Position numbers and translations under genes: made by a program. This document shows, piece by piece, positions 1 to 13,100 of a stretch of DNA of 64,000 nucleotides. Numbering within the stretch: position 1 is the first letter of the stretch; every line of letters begins with the position of its first letter. The stretch comes from Pithys albifrons albifrons (taxonomy: Eukaryota; Chordata; Aves; Passeriformes; Thamnophilidae): assembly GCF_047495875.1 (NCBI RefSeq), contig NC_092462.1:38787669-38851668 (forward strand). Reading direction: 5' to 3'. The notes beneath the pieces are model-generated. The model was not told the origin of the DNA, made no database searches, and saw only the letters and a program-made list of their open reading frames with translations.

Positions 1-110
1 GGAAGGAAGGAAGGAAGGAAGGAAGGAAGGAAGGAAGGAAGGAAGGAAGGAAGGAAGGAAGGAAGGAAGGAAGGAAGGAAGGAAGGAAGGAAGGAAGGAA
101 GGAAGGAAGG
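1..110. repeat. (GGAA)n microsatellite, cut by the window edge
   Basis: An uninterrupted GGAA tandem array fills the first 110 bases without a single error, then stops abruptly at unique sequence. The array begins at or before the window edge, so its full length is unknown. Such perfect arrays are length-polymorphic and can bind ETS-family factors, but nothing here shows a function. Confidence 0.97.
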
Positions 111-1374
111 GCTCACCGAAAAGATTTCAAGAACTTTTACTCAAATTTACAAATACTTCTAGATATGAAAACACAGGTGTTGGCTAATGCTTTGAACTAA
201 AGCCTTTCACATGGCATGAGGTAACACCACAGGAGCAAATTCTTAGACTATGTTGATGATGTAACTGGCCTTTTTAATGTATTTGAGCATCATCCCTCAT
301 AGTTACTCAATTAGCTTTAATACTGTTATGTCATTTTCATTCAGTAAGAAAATAGAGTAATTTCTCAGAAAGTTGAGACAGTTTTCCTTTCTTTTTGCTG
401 TAGCACATAGATACCTTTGAGAAAATGGAGCCTGGCTAGATCAAGTGCAACACACATAAACAAGAAAAGTAAATGTAAATAACACATAAAATGAATGCTT
501 AAATAAGGAAATCCATACCATTTTACAGACAGTAAACACAGAAAGAGAGAATTGAGACTCAGTCTGTGTCTGAGCTATTACCTGAATAAAATTAATGCAG
601 TAAAGGCACAGACAGGTAAGATATATTAAACATTCTGAAAGCAAGACTAGTGGTCTAGAATTATATCCCTGCTGCTGTGCTGTTGTGCATATTTTATACT
701 TGCAATTTGATTGTTGAAAGCATCATAGTGCACTGTTTTTCAATATCTTTTTGGAGAGCCGCAATCATTAATATTTTTACAGAATGCTATACTTCAACAA
801 TATTGCTGTCTCTGAAGATCTGTTTTAGTTATGCTTGCTAAATGGAATTTTAAACTCAAAAGGACATGATGTGAATGCTGATAGCAGCTCAGCTAATCAG
901 AACAAAATAGTTGCTTCCACTCATAAAAACTCCTGCAAACTTTTGCTGTATTAGAGCTGAACAAATGTTTGCTAGAGTTCTGAAGGCATACATCTGTAAC
1001 TACCCATCTAACCACTGCTGTGAGAACAGCAATCTGACAGAATGATTCGACCCGCAGAAGAAGCCCTACTATATTCAAGACCAAGGTAAAATGGTTGCAT
1101 ATTTGCAAATTTCTTGTGCATTAACTATCCATTAAAAATATTGAAATTACTCTTCTGAATGGTTTGGAAAGTAGGCAAAATGCATTCTTTCCAATACAGA
1201 AAGTTCTGTAATATAGTTAATTTATATTATATTCTGTGCATATTTATAAGAATAGATGCAACCTGAGAGAAGTAAATATTAAAAAAATTATGGTTTTGTC
1301 ACAAAGGGGGATATTGCAGAGCCTACTTCTCACTTATTCTTTAGCACTAAAATGTAAAATGACATTTACAATGG
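111..1374. other. Intergenic AT-rich DNA, no gene seen
   Basis: Unique-looking AT-rich sequence between the GGAA array and the first CR1 copy. Open frames are 71 codons or shorter and lack recognisable domains or codon bias. I see no RNA gene or repeat here. Confidence 0.6.
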
Positions 1375-1866
1375 CACAGGAGGGACATCAACCTGTTAGA
1401 GCGAGTCCAAAAGAAGGCCACCGAAATGATTAGAGGGATGGAGCACCTCTCCTATGAGAAAAGGCTGAGAGAATTGGGTTTGTTCAGCCTGGAAAAGAGA
1501 AGGTTTCAGAGTGACTAAATTGTGGCCTTTCAGTACCTACAGAGAACCTACAAGAAAGGTGGACAGAGACATTTTACAAGGGCACATAGTGACAGGACAA
1601 GAGGTATGGTTTCAAAACACTGTAGAGGAGGTTTAGATCTGATATTAGAAAGAAAATGTTTGCTGTGATGGTGGTGAGGCACTGGAACAGGTTGTCCAAG
1701 GGAATTGTGACTGCCCCATCCCTGGAGGTACTGAAGGCCAGGTTGGATGGAGCTTTGGGCAACCTGGTCTAGTGGAAATTGTCCAGGCCCATAACAGGGA
1801 GGTTGGAACGAGATGATTTTTAAGGTCCCTTCCAAACCAAACTATTTTAGGATTCTATAGCTATAG
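1375..1866 (+). mobile_element. CR1 LINE, 5'-truncated 3' end, old copy
   Basis: A 5'-truncated copy of the avian non-LTR retrotransposon CR1 in + orientation. Landmarks in order are the segment encoding the reverse transcriptase C-terminus (GAGCGAGTCCAAAAGAAGGC near 1400, then a GAGAAAAGGCTGAGAGAATT segment near 1457), a CACTGGAACAGGTTGTCC segment near 1680, CCATCCCTGGAGGT near 1717, and the 3' UTR with TTTTTAAGGTCCCTTCC followed by GATTCTATAG at the end. Several indels and in-frame stops break the coding frame, and the terminal ATTCTATG repeats have decayed, so it is an old inactive copy. Start is approximate because the 5' truncation point is blurred. Confidence 0.9.
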
Positions 1867-4800
1867 GACAAAGCAGTGTGAAAAAATGTGAAGCATCTAT
1901 ATTGCTGAAAATGGTTGCAATTGTTAAAATTGTGGGGGGTTATTATAATATTTATTAACTATCTATGTAAAATATTTATATGCATAATACCCTCAGAATA
2001 TTATCATTTATTTACAGTAGTTTCAGCTTATTATCATCAACCATATAATTGATTCAATGTTTATAAACAGACTGTCTTGCAGTAACTCCAAACCCTAATA
2101 TTCCCATGCAAGATATTCTGAACAAAATCATTGCATAACAACAGCCTATGAGCAAATGTGTAGACTAAAAATGCAGACAAATAGGTCTTCAGTGTCTTTG
2201 CATACCTTAAAGATGTCTGTAAATCAATTTCTGTCTCATTGATTTATCTTGTTTCTGTACCTCGTGACTTTCCAGGATGTCTCTAAAAAGAGAGGGAAAA
2301 GTAAGAGATCTTTCTATCACACAGGTCACTGTATATATCCTCAAAATAAATGTTTGTTACATTTTTTATCAAATCATTTTCTATAGAAGCTGTGATTTAT
2401 AAATGAATTATCTACAGAGCAACAGACTAACGTAGTCAGATGAATGGTACAGAGTATGCTGTCCAACAGGCAAAAGAAAGAAAAGTTAATTGACTCTCAG
2501 GTGGCCCAGCTTCCTGTAAGAGGAATAAAATGTGAATATCAAAGCTGGGATACAAATGTAATTTGCTATATCTTTGGGTTTGAACCCCATTTAAAAGCTG
2601 AGACAGAAACCGTGAAAGTTTATATTGTCCCATGAGACATAATTTTGTGCCAGTGCTTTGTTAGAGGCACAAACTTTAACATTTTATCAAAGGAAGCCTG
2701 TTGGAGACATAACTTGAAGACCATAAACCTCAAGTCTGCCATGAAGCAGCACTGGCATTATGTTTCATAATCTGCAGTTACTGCCATTACGTGACAAGCA
2801 CCAAGTTGTCTGATATTGCAGCAGTGGTAACAGGGATGTTTTCACTCCTCTCGTTTTAGAGGGAATTCATTTGGAGTTCATAAAATCTACCATCATTTCC
2901 GGTGGCTAAAGAGATCAAAAATCAGAGTATTTGTGGGAGCCCACCACTCTTGCTTGGCAAATGAATACTTCAAAACAACCTCTTTCCTGCCCTTTTGTTT
3001 AGCAGGGCTCGACAGAGAATACAACAGTAAATTCCTAGTTGTCAGACTGTATTACATGCTGCAACACCAAATTCAGTGATTCAACTTGAAAGTGCACCTC
3101 TGGGGTGTTCAACTCATATACCCACTTTAGAGATGACTAAGCTATGCTTACATGGAAAGGGCTATGTGCAGTAATTAACACAAAGAGAGAAGAATGTATC
3201 AACAGGCCTGCTAAAATATCCCTACATAAAAGTGTGCTACCATGACAGCAAACAATTTTGACATCTCTATATTAGCCCGCCTCTTAAAAATCATATAAAA
3301 ATCTAATTAAAAAGAATGAGTTGAGGGCAAATATTAATATATGCAGATAGTAAAAGTGAGTAACTATTTGCCAGACACATTTTTCTAAATCATTTTTATT
3401 ACATAGCTTTAATCTTGTGCATAATCCACTGTCTGATATCGCATAAGAACAAGGAAAAGAAGGAAGATCATAATCTTCAGAGCTAATTATATTATCAGTT
3501 AGTTTCAGAATTGTTATATGCAATATTTAATTATGTTTTTAACTGTATAAAGCTTTAGAATTTGTATCCATCTATGTAGATATTTTAAGTGCATTCCTTT
3601 GGTGGCCATTTGCAGTCTTTCAGAAAGCAAAATTTAAAGAAAAAACAAAAATTTTTGTTGTAAGGTGAATGTTTTCCTAATAAATTGATTTGAGTTATAT
3701 TGTGCTAGTTCTTTTCATTAGGAAAGGAAATGCTTAAGGAAAGGTTTATACTAATGCATATACATGTGCACATGTGTATATATACATGTCATTATTTCAT
3801 ACACAATCCATATAAACCACTTATGTAATCATATTTGTTTTAATGTACTATAATTATATAAAGTTTATTAAAATATAGTATAGTAATATAATATAAAAAA
3901 TTACGTTAGTATATATGAGCAACCAATGCTAGACTGCTGACATTTTCTCATATCTTCTGTTGATGATTAATCACTTACTAAAAAACCTCAGCTTTTGATG
4001 GGGAACACTAGCACATGACATACTTCTCTGAACTGTAGTTTAAAAGTTATTTATGAAAAAGAAAGCATAATAAATTTCATTATGCAAGGAGGAAGTATAT
4101 AGAGTCAACATATTACATAGTAACCTGCTTTGGCCTCAAGACATGTTGCTTTTCATTTTTACTGCTCATGGAGCAGAACCTCTCCTATATAGAATTCTAA
4201 GTACCAAGTAGGTTTTTGGCTATGAAGAAGAATATATATGTCTTTCCAATGCAAGCTGAAATTTTCTTCTTCTATTTCTTAGCAAATGCAGAAAAAAAAC
4301 ATATTTAATTTTAATCCTTTCTTTTGTTCATATACACATAGATGTAGTAAATAAGATGTCTCTATATTCCACATGCATATATGTAAATACCACCTTATTA
4401 TTTTAGCATTATCTGTATGATAACTGCAGAATGAAGAGTTGCTCCCGAAGAGCTTATCTTGATAAAAGACGAGTTAAAGTGAGTTAAATTAGCTATTTTT
4501 TGAAAGCCATGTACAAAACCGTGAATGGTTCTGGAATAACCTGGGCCACTTTTAGATAATACAGGAACCAAAGCTCAAGCCCTTCATTTCAGTGTGTCTC
4601 CTGTCCTCTTCTCTGTAGGAGTCGTATGTCTCCCCAACGTAGAAGTGTACAGCTGAGGAAAAATTACTGTAATTTTTAAGTCTTACATTTTCTTTGATCA
4701 TAATTTTCTGTATTCTTTATACTTTGTGCTAGCCAGAGAGTAAGAAAATATATGTATACACTACATGAAGAAAATCAGTCTCAGAGTAGTTAATTTTTAA

Positions 4801-7800
4801 TAATGAGCAAAAAGATAATTTTAAATTTTTTTAAAAAAGAAAATGAACAGCTCTGCAATCGGAAGAACTGTTTCTACCTGAAGTTATTACTGAAGGTTGT
4901 GGATAAATGTTCTAACAGTCCTTTAATATCATTGTCACAGAGTCTTATAATCAATTATAATAACTCTCCATTTTTCTGTTAACCATATGCAGAGTGGGTT
5001 TTTAATCTTGAAAGAAATGTCAGTGTTGCATTAAAAATAGTGTTTGAGGTTTTTTAAATAATATGTAAAATGGATTTTGACCATTTTCTATTATTTTTCT
5101 ATACTTAAGTGAGTGCAATTAAGGAAGGATGGTAAGCTTGATTTTTGCACAGATAATTTAGCTAAATTTCACATAGAAACGATGGTCCAGGAAATGCTTT
5201 TTTTATAGAGTAAGAAACTTAGCAGCTGCTAGGACATAAAGTTCTGCAATAATATTTACCCTAACTACAGAATTTATGTTATTATAGAGTTGACCAGACT
5301 GGTTGAAATTGTGCAAGAACTAGACTCCTTCCTAGGCACTTTAGCAAAGCCATTACTGTGGGCAAAATATTCTGTGCATTGACAAACCAAGCAATCACGA
5401 AAGACCTTTAAATCAATTGCAGTACAAAATCAGCTTTTTAAAGTGTGCAGAGACAGAGCGTAGAGACTAGATTAAAAAGCAGTGTTTACTTTGGAGCCCT
5501 TTTCTAAAGGAAAGAAATCTGGATTTTTTTATTCTCTTCATTCAAATATTGTAAGTCTAACTTTAAGCTCATCCCCAGGAATTTCAGGGGATTTATTTCT
5601 GTGGTACAGTGATCTGAGTGACAGCAGAATCAGATGATGTAAGGCTTACAACATGTTTACACTTACAACATTTCTGTTTCGTCACTCATTTCGCATAGAT
5701 TTCTGATGTCATTTAAAGGCACTACTTGCTTACTTCTTACCATGGTAATTACAAAAGCAAAACAAGCCATAAATGTTACCTTAAAGTACCCAACATTCTG
5801 CTAATTCACTCAGAATGGCTATTTGTGCCTATCCCACACAAGCATAGTCTTTCACCTTCTAGACTATTCAGTATTTATGTTAATCCATTCAGGCATCTTT
5901 CCAGAATGATTGATATTATAGATTACATTCCCTTCTCTATTGTTATATGACACACATGCTATAAAATTACTTAAGAGTCTTCAGCTTTTTACAGATGAAT
6001 AAAAATCTTCACACTAAACTCAATAGACGTATTGATTCTTCTTAATTTTTGCTTTCCTGATACTTTGTTATTTTATCATTCATGCATTCCTGAAAAAATT
6101 ACAAGTGTCAAATATAATATGGAACAATAAATACATTCAAGAAAACTTAGCCCTGATTTGAAAGTTAATGAAGAAAAAAGACAAAGGAAAAAAAATGTAC
6201 AAACTAAATGTGCCGTATCCTTGTATCACTGGTGGGTAGAATATTGAAATTAGCTTTTAGTGGCATATTATGACATCTTCTCATCCATCTTTTTACCTCA
6301 GATAGAAATTAAAATAGATATTGATATAGCGAGGTGCAAACTGCTTTTGTTTTAAACATGAGAAATATCATATTTTTAATGCAGCATCTTCAGACAGAAA
6401 ACAAGAAAACAAGTAAGAGTAAACTGTTTTTTTTTCCTAGGGTTGATACTATTTTGTTTGATAATAAGCTATCTAGGAATTTTTTTTTTTTTAGTTCAGG
6501 CAGGTAAATTGTAACCCCCTCCAAAGTTTTCATTAGATAGCCTATTATTCCCTTGGAAGAAATCACACTCTATGAATTATTCATTAGAGACACTAAATCA
6601 GAGCAGTCACACAAGCTGCAATATCACAGAACTACTTAAAATTCTGTCTTCTTTCTCCATTTCTGCTGAAGATTCTGGTCTAATCTCCGTGTATAATGCA
6701 ACATCTCTAGTTAATTCAGATATCGCAATGCTGAAGAAAATATTCTTTATTAGTGCTCAATAAAATAGCCTCACTTTTCCACTTTTATTTATCAAATGCA
6801 TGTAGTTCAATCTGTGTATGATATTTTGTTCTTTTCTTTTTTTTTCCGGGGGGTTGTGGGGCGGGGGGTAGTGGTGTTTGTATATACATGAATACATCCA
6901 TATGCAATGGAAGTCTAAATAGAGTATTTTACTGATGTTCTCCCATGCTTGTGTCCTCGAGTTCATTTTTTCCAGGAGTTTGTTTTATGTGTACCTTAGT
7001 AGTTTTCTGTACTTGTTAATACCATTACTGTATGCTTCTCTCACAGTTGCGTAGCAGCTGCTATATTATACTATATGGGAAAAACCAATCAATTCTTCTT
7101 TCACACGTATCAGATGATGCCAACTTTTCAAGGTGTATTCAAAATGGTGTAGGTGGTAAACTAATAAAATAATCCAACTAGTTTTCTTGTGTGTTTTGTT
7201 TTGCCTCTATTACCTATTTCTCCTAAACAATGTAATTAAAGACTAGGCAAACTGTGCAGTTCAACAGAAAGGCCACTGCAGAGAGAGGTACAGGCCTTCA
7301 TTCTTATGACTTGGTCATTGACCTTCCACAAGTCCTTTCTATTTTCTGTTTTGCTTCCTCCACCCAGGACTTTTGGATGTCCTTTCTGCTTAACACACTA
7401 CTATGAACACCTGAGCTGTCATTTGCTGCGCATCATTCAAACACAAACAAAATCCTCATCAGGGGAACTTCAGAGTGTATAAGAAACAAAAAATATAAAA
7501 GTTGTAAGAATTTTTTAAGTTGCTGATTTTTACCTCATGTTAGTCACCTCATTTTATTAGTCACAAGAAAGCTTGTTTTTTTTTATTTTTGCTCTCACTT
7601 TTCCTATCACTGTGTATTTTCTGACAACTCTTAGCTCAGCTTCTTTGAAATTGAACATTTCTGGAAAGAATTCAAAGGAACCTATGGTGTTAGTCCCCGG
7701 AATCCGCTGATTTACCCCCTTCCAATGTTTCAAATGACTGTGTATGTGCTGCCTTAGCAGCTACCAGAATTCTGTACATTATTCTTCCCACTTTCAAAAC

Positions 7801-10100
7801 TAAATATGCTACCACAGATGTCCCAAATTCCAAAGTACCTCTTTTGTCAAGACTAGATCTCGCAGTAATGAGACAGGTTTTCACAATAGTCCTTTGTTTA
7901 ACACTATCCTTTTTAATTTTTTCTCTGTATTACTTATTGCTTCTTCTTGGCCTCTGATTAAATAAAAACCTTGGAAAAGAAAAGAATATCCAAGAGGTCG
8001 CATGAACTGTTTAAAGACAAAGAAAATGATATCCTGCAAAGGATATTAAAATACATTGGTAAGTTCCATAACCATAGAAATACAAATAAAATCAGAGAGA
8101 AAACAGGGCATTAAGGACTAGAAGATTATCCCTCCTTCAACAGAAGTGGAGATGGATGTTTGTAGGGAATTTTTCCCCAGTTTTGAACCAAAGCATGGGG
8201 TGATGGCAAAATACATGAAGAAAACAAAACGGTGAAAATGCAAATTACTGTTTTTAGCATGGAAGCAAATCTGAAAAAGCAAAGGAGGGACTTGGGATAT
8301 AAATTATATCCATGCAAACTAAATTATATCCATCCCAAACAAAAGATTTGGAATTTATTTTCTTTTCGACCACAGAGTTGTTCTGAATTTATTCAGGATA
8401 TTTCACACAAAAATAATCTTTATTATTTATCTAAGTAGGCTATACCCAAGCTTTTTAAAATACTTATGTAAAAAACCTTCCATCACTATCAATGTACAAC
8501 TAAATCAAATTATTATAACATAAACTGAAATTTATATTACAGAATTAAGAGGTTTAACTTTGAACAATGCCATACTTCTTACATATTATTATAATTTAAT
8601 TTTCCATTTTTATTGACTGATTAATCTGATAGAACTGTGAAGTAGACAATTCTTTTCATATCAATTCTATACATTTAATTTCATTTTCTTCACTTATTTT
8701 TTAAAATACTAACATTACATTTTTCATCAACAACATTCATTTTGGCATTATACTGACCGACATCATTTGGCATGTTAAAAAGTGTCTGAAATGTTTACAG
8801 AAGTAGGATCATGTGTGGAAAATTTCAAAAAGTCAGTGCAATATTTTTTTTTTAATTTAAAGAATTCAGATTCTAACTGGTATGAGGATGTTAAACCAGA
8901 CTATAAGATCTTCAGTTTACCCATATTTTCTTCAGAGAGAGGAAGGATTATCTATGTCTCTCAGTATGGGACTGGAAGGTAAGGTCTTGAACTGAGACAA
9001 ATGATTAGTATTCATATTTTGCAGAAGATAAATTTTCACATTAAATATACAGACACTCATGTATACTAAATGTCACTAGGGATTAGCATAATATTTCTAT
9101 TAGTAACGCTAGCTTATCTAACTGAGAGACACACTGTAGTCAAGAGCAAAGTATTACAACAGTGAAAATGAGCTGAAGTGGTTTTAATATTGGTTAAGAA
9201 AGGGGAGTAACCATTTCCATAGGCAATTATTTAACCCTAAGTATGACTTCCCCAAAAGTCTCTGTCCTTCCATAACTGATTGCCCTCCCTTCCTCCTCTA
9301 TTCTGCCTGTATGTAATTTCTCCCTTTCCCCATCATCATGCTGCTCACTCCACACTCTTCACCAAATCAAATATAAGCAATTATAATTCTACTGTGGAAT
9401 CAAAGGAAACTCAGATTCTTTCCTTATTACTTGAATGTAAAAATAGCCTTTGCATGTGTCAACTATACCTCTTTCAATGCTATGTAAATACTAAATAACA
9501 AATATAGCACTTTATGTTATTACTATAACTGATTGCTATTGCTACTGCAACTGAACAAGTAGGGGAAAAAAATCTTGCTTAAATGCTTCATTATTAATTC
9601 CATATCCATCTTTCCTATACATGTTATAAATAGGGATTTTCCACATAGAGGGATTTAACACAGAGTATCCCTGCTCTTCACCTAAACATATGAATTATAT
9701 AGGAATAATGTAGATTAATTATACAGAATGGATCATAGAAGGAACACAAAGCATTACCGATATTCTCTCCCAGACAAGAGCATTCAGGAGGGTGCTGTGA
9801 CTTTGATAGAACATACAAACAATGATGATAAAGGTTCATTTGTACTTTGATTTGTTTTGGAAAGATCTTTCCACAGGGAAACCTGTTATTGCTTGTGTGT
9901 TTTTAAATTATGCTACCAGGTTGAAAAATTTGGTTTGAGTCAATCATCATTCCTATTACAAAAGCACATTAATCTGAGTGTGAAAGGTTGAGACTGATCA
10001 GTTCGATACAGGAGGGAAACCAAAAAAAACAAAGCAAGGTAAGAAGCCAGGACACAAGCTGATCAGTCTTTAAAAGGTGATTGTGAAGTGAAAAATCCTG
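1867..10100. other. Intergenic AT-rich DNA, no gene seen
   Basis: Long AT-rich stretch without coding sequence. All open frames are below 80 codons with random-looking translations. It contains short homopolymer runs (for example T runs near 6427 and 6480) and a G-rich patch near 6847-6868. No repeat family, RNA gene or splice-supported exon was recognised. Confidence 0.55.
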
Positions 10101-10107
10101 TTTGATC

Positions 10108-10128
10108 TGACTCAATCTTTTTGAGTCA
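10108..10128. promoter_or_regulatory. Hairpin made of two AP-1-like sites
   Basis: TGACTCAA at 10108-10115 and TTGAGTCA at 10121-10128 form a perfect 8-bp inverted repeat around a 5-bp spacer. Each arm contains the consensus TRE heptamer TGA(C/G)TCA bound by JUN/FOS dimers. The motif match is visible; occupancy or enhancer function is inference, and one heptamer is common by chance, but two in a tight inverted pair is less so. Confidence 0.35.
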
Positions 10129-13100
10129 AATTTTGCCTGACTGGATTTTATTTTGTCTAAATCATATTCATACTGTTCCATACTCCCAGCTGAGAATAGT
10201 TGGAGCACATTAGAGAGTAGTGCCACATATGTTAAAATACTGACAAGTATTTTGCTCTTTGCATGCAATGCAATTATATATACATATACATGTATCTAGA
10301 ACATGGACATGTTTCAATTTAAGTTATTAGCTCATATTTGCAGCACAGGAAGTTAAAAGGACACTTTCTGCACAAAAGGAAACAAGAAAAAACATACTGT
10401 GTCAAAATTTGTTTCACACACATGTAATATTAATTATCATAGTTAGTTTGATAGAGGAAACCGAAACATGATCATTAAATGTCAGCAGTACTCGTGACTA
10501 ACCAGCACTTAGGGACAAAATAAAATGTATAGGTCCCATCATGCTCCCTGACCTATATGTGCTTATGTGTCAAGTCAAATCAAATCAGAAAGAGTGTGAA
10601 CTGAAACAATTTTTTAAACCATTCACTCAAATTTCATGAACAATTCGGGAATACAGTGGACATTTCCAAACAATCAAGAATTTATTTTATGTGACTGAGC
10701 TTCATTTGCAAAGTTTTCAGATGAAGCTGAGCTTAGGTATATCTGAGCTCCTTGTTCTTTCCATGCTTTTAGCAGATTAATAAGGACCCAGCCTCCAGCT
10801 CTGTAACATGGAATAAAATGAGGATGACTGAAGCAGCAAGTGCACATCATGGAAAGCCCCACCAAGGAACAGAAGCATCTTATTTTTATCAGAAAGTAAA
10901 CATTTGCTCTGAATCAATGTTTTATGTATTATCATAAGCTTGGTAATGAGATATCAAGCTAACATTTTTTACCCTCCAGCTTCCCTTTTCCTATTTTTAT
11001 TTATTATTTCATGGAGACTTGTCTAACCAATGTATTTCATGTCTCACCATAATCCAGGTATTACCGTCAAAAGATTTCATTTTTGTCCACATTGGGAATA
11101 GCTCAAAACATGATTTATTGCATCATGACCTAGCAAGTCTTGCCTTATTCAGCATTCAAAAGAATATTCTTATTTTGGTAGCAGTAGTCCATTATCAAAC
11201 TTTCTCAATAATTGATATTCCTATGTGATGAAAGACCAGTCATAATCACTTGGCATACTTCCCCCCCCAAAAAAAAAAATTCTTCTATTTCTTCCAATAT
11301 TGATCTTCAAGTTACCTGATGCACAGATTTTCACTTGGTACCACCTCATGAAAAAGCACAGATAAGCTTCATTTCCACTGCTTGGTTTCTTTACCACTGG
11401 TTCAGGTTCTCAGAAAGATATTTTCTGGTAATTCCTGTCCCCAGTTCCTTCATACAAATTATTAATAAGCAATCATTGGCTTTATATATATTGTTTTCAC
11501 ACTGAAAGATAGTTCAAAGACACTGCCTTTTTCATTCCTTCCATGTTTTTGTATGGGAGAGGGTAATGTGGAGACAGTCTGTCATCATACCACTTCCCTC
11601 CACACCACTGTTTTCAACATCCCAAGTGGCACAACTTCAGTGTCTGCCACCATCCCGTCTCATCATCTTACCATCAGGAAATCCTACGACAACAATAGAC
11701 CCTTTGAGGCTGTTTGTTGAACATTTCTACCTCTACAGTTTTCTCTGATATTTTTTCTAGATAGTTTTCCCTAAAATCACTACTGTCTACAAATTACTTC
11801 ATTATGCTTCTGTTTGCTACATTCTGAACCTGCATAGGTTTATAAATCTAGCCCAAAACAGAAAAGGAATTTGGCAGTAAGACCCCAGCTGTGCTCCCAC
11901 TAAGGTACAAACTTTCTGTTGATAAAGTTAGGCTTAGTCGGAGCATAAAAGAACAGAATAAAATAAAAAAGAATGGATTTTCCCTCTGGAGTCTAAAAGA
12001 TACCGAGGCAAAATTGAATAAAAATATCCAATGGCTACTCTCTGTTCCACACATCATGGCAAAAATAGTCCTGTATTTTCAATTCTAACAATAAATTTTT
12101 ATTAAGTGCCTTATGGCTATAGCTTTGATCCACATTCTTTTTAATTTTTTTGCCTTATTATGAGATAATAATAGTATTATACAAGAAAAGTGAGACCTCT
12201 TACACTGAAGGATCATTAGCTGTTGCAAAATATTTGTTCAAAAAACATAAAGCAATGCCTTATAGTGAAAGCAGAGATATTCCTTGTTATAATGCTAAAA
12301 CCATTTGTCACTCTCTGGGTCGCATTTCTGTCTTCAGGAAGGAACAATAGTAACCATATCTTAATTCTATCAGTGTCAAGGTAATGGTGTTACTGCAAGT
12401 AACAAAAATGTGACTTGTTTTTTCCTTTCACTATAATGCTTTTTTTTCCACATAACCAAACTAAATTTTGTTTAAAGTTCATAAAATATCTAAGATGTGC
12501 TGAACAAATGTGTAATTTTGGAGAAAAAAAAGGTTATATTTATAAAAAAGGGTCCGTTTGAAATTTTTCATAACTCGGAGTCAGACCACAGACTCTGAAC
12601 ATCATTCAATTACCATAAATTTCTTTAAGATGTAATTGAAGCCCAGTTCATTAATTAACAGAACACTGGTTACCTTGGAAAGAACACTGAATCCACCCAG
12701 ATCATGTACAGAAATTAGACCAGAAATGCCCGTGATATCAGAACAAAAATACAAGCTCATACTGTGTTCATTTTTTAATAAAGAAGGTTGACGGGTTTTG
12801 AGTAGAAAATTCTGAAATATCATAATTTTTACAGAAGCAAAATTCTCAGAAGAGCAATATTACAACCCTTGCAAAGAATTATTTGTTTCCCTATGCATTC
12901 CAGCTGTGAACTTTGAACACAGATCCCTATATGTCACTGTGTTTGTCCAGGTTTCTTTTCCAAATAAATACATTAAATATACCTATAGTAAGGTGATTTT
13001 GGATTGGTTTTGTTGTTTTGTTTTTTTTTTTTCTTCTAGCATTAATTACATTGCATTCCTCAATTGTGAACTGCTTACAGTACTTTGGAGAATACTAACC

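Noticed and set aside
1..110. GGAA array as satellite or telomere sequence
   Set aside because: The unit is a tetranucleotide unlike the vertebrate telomere repeat, and only 110 bases are visible, so it is called a microsatellite.
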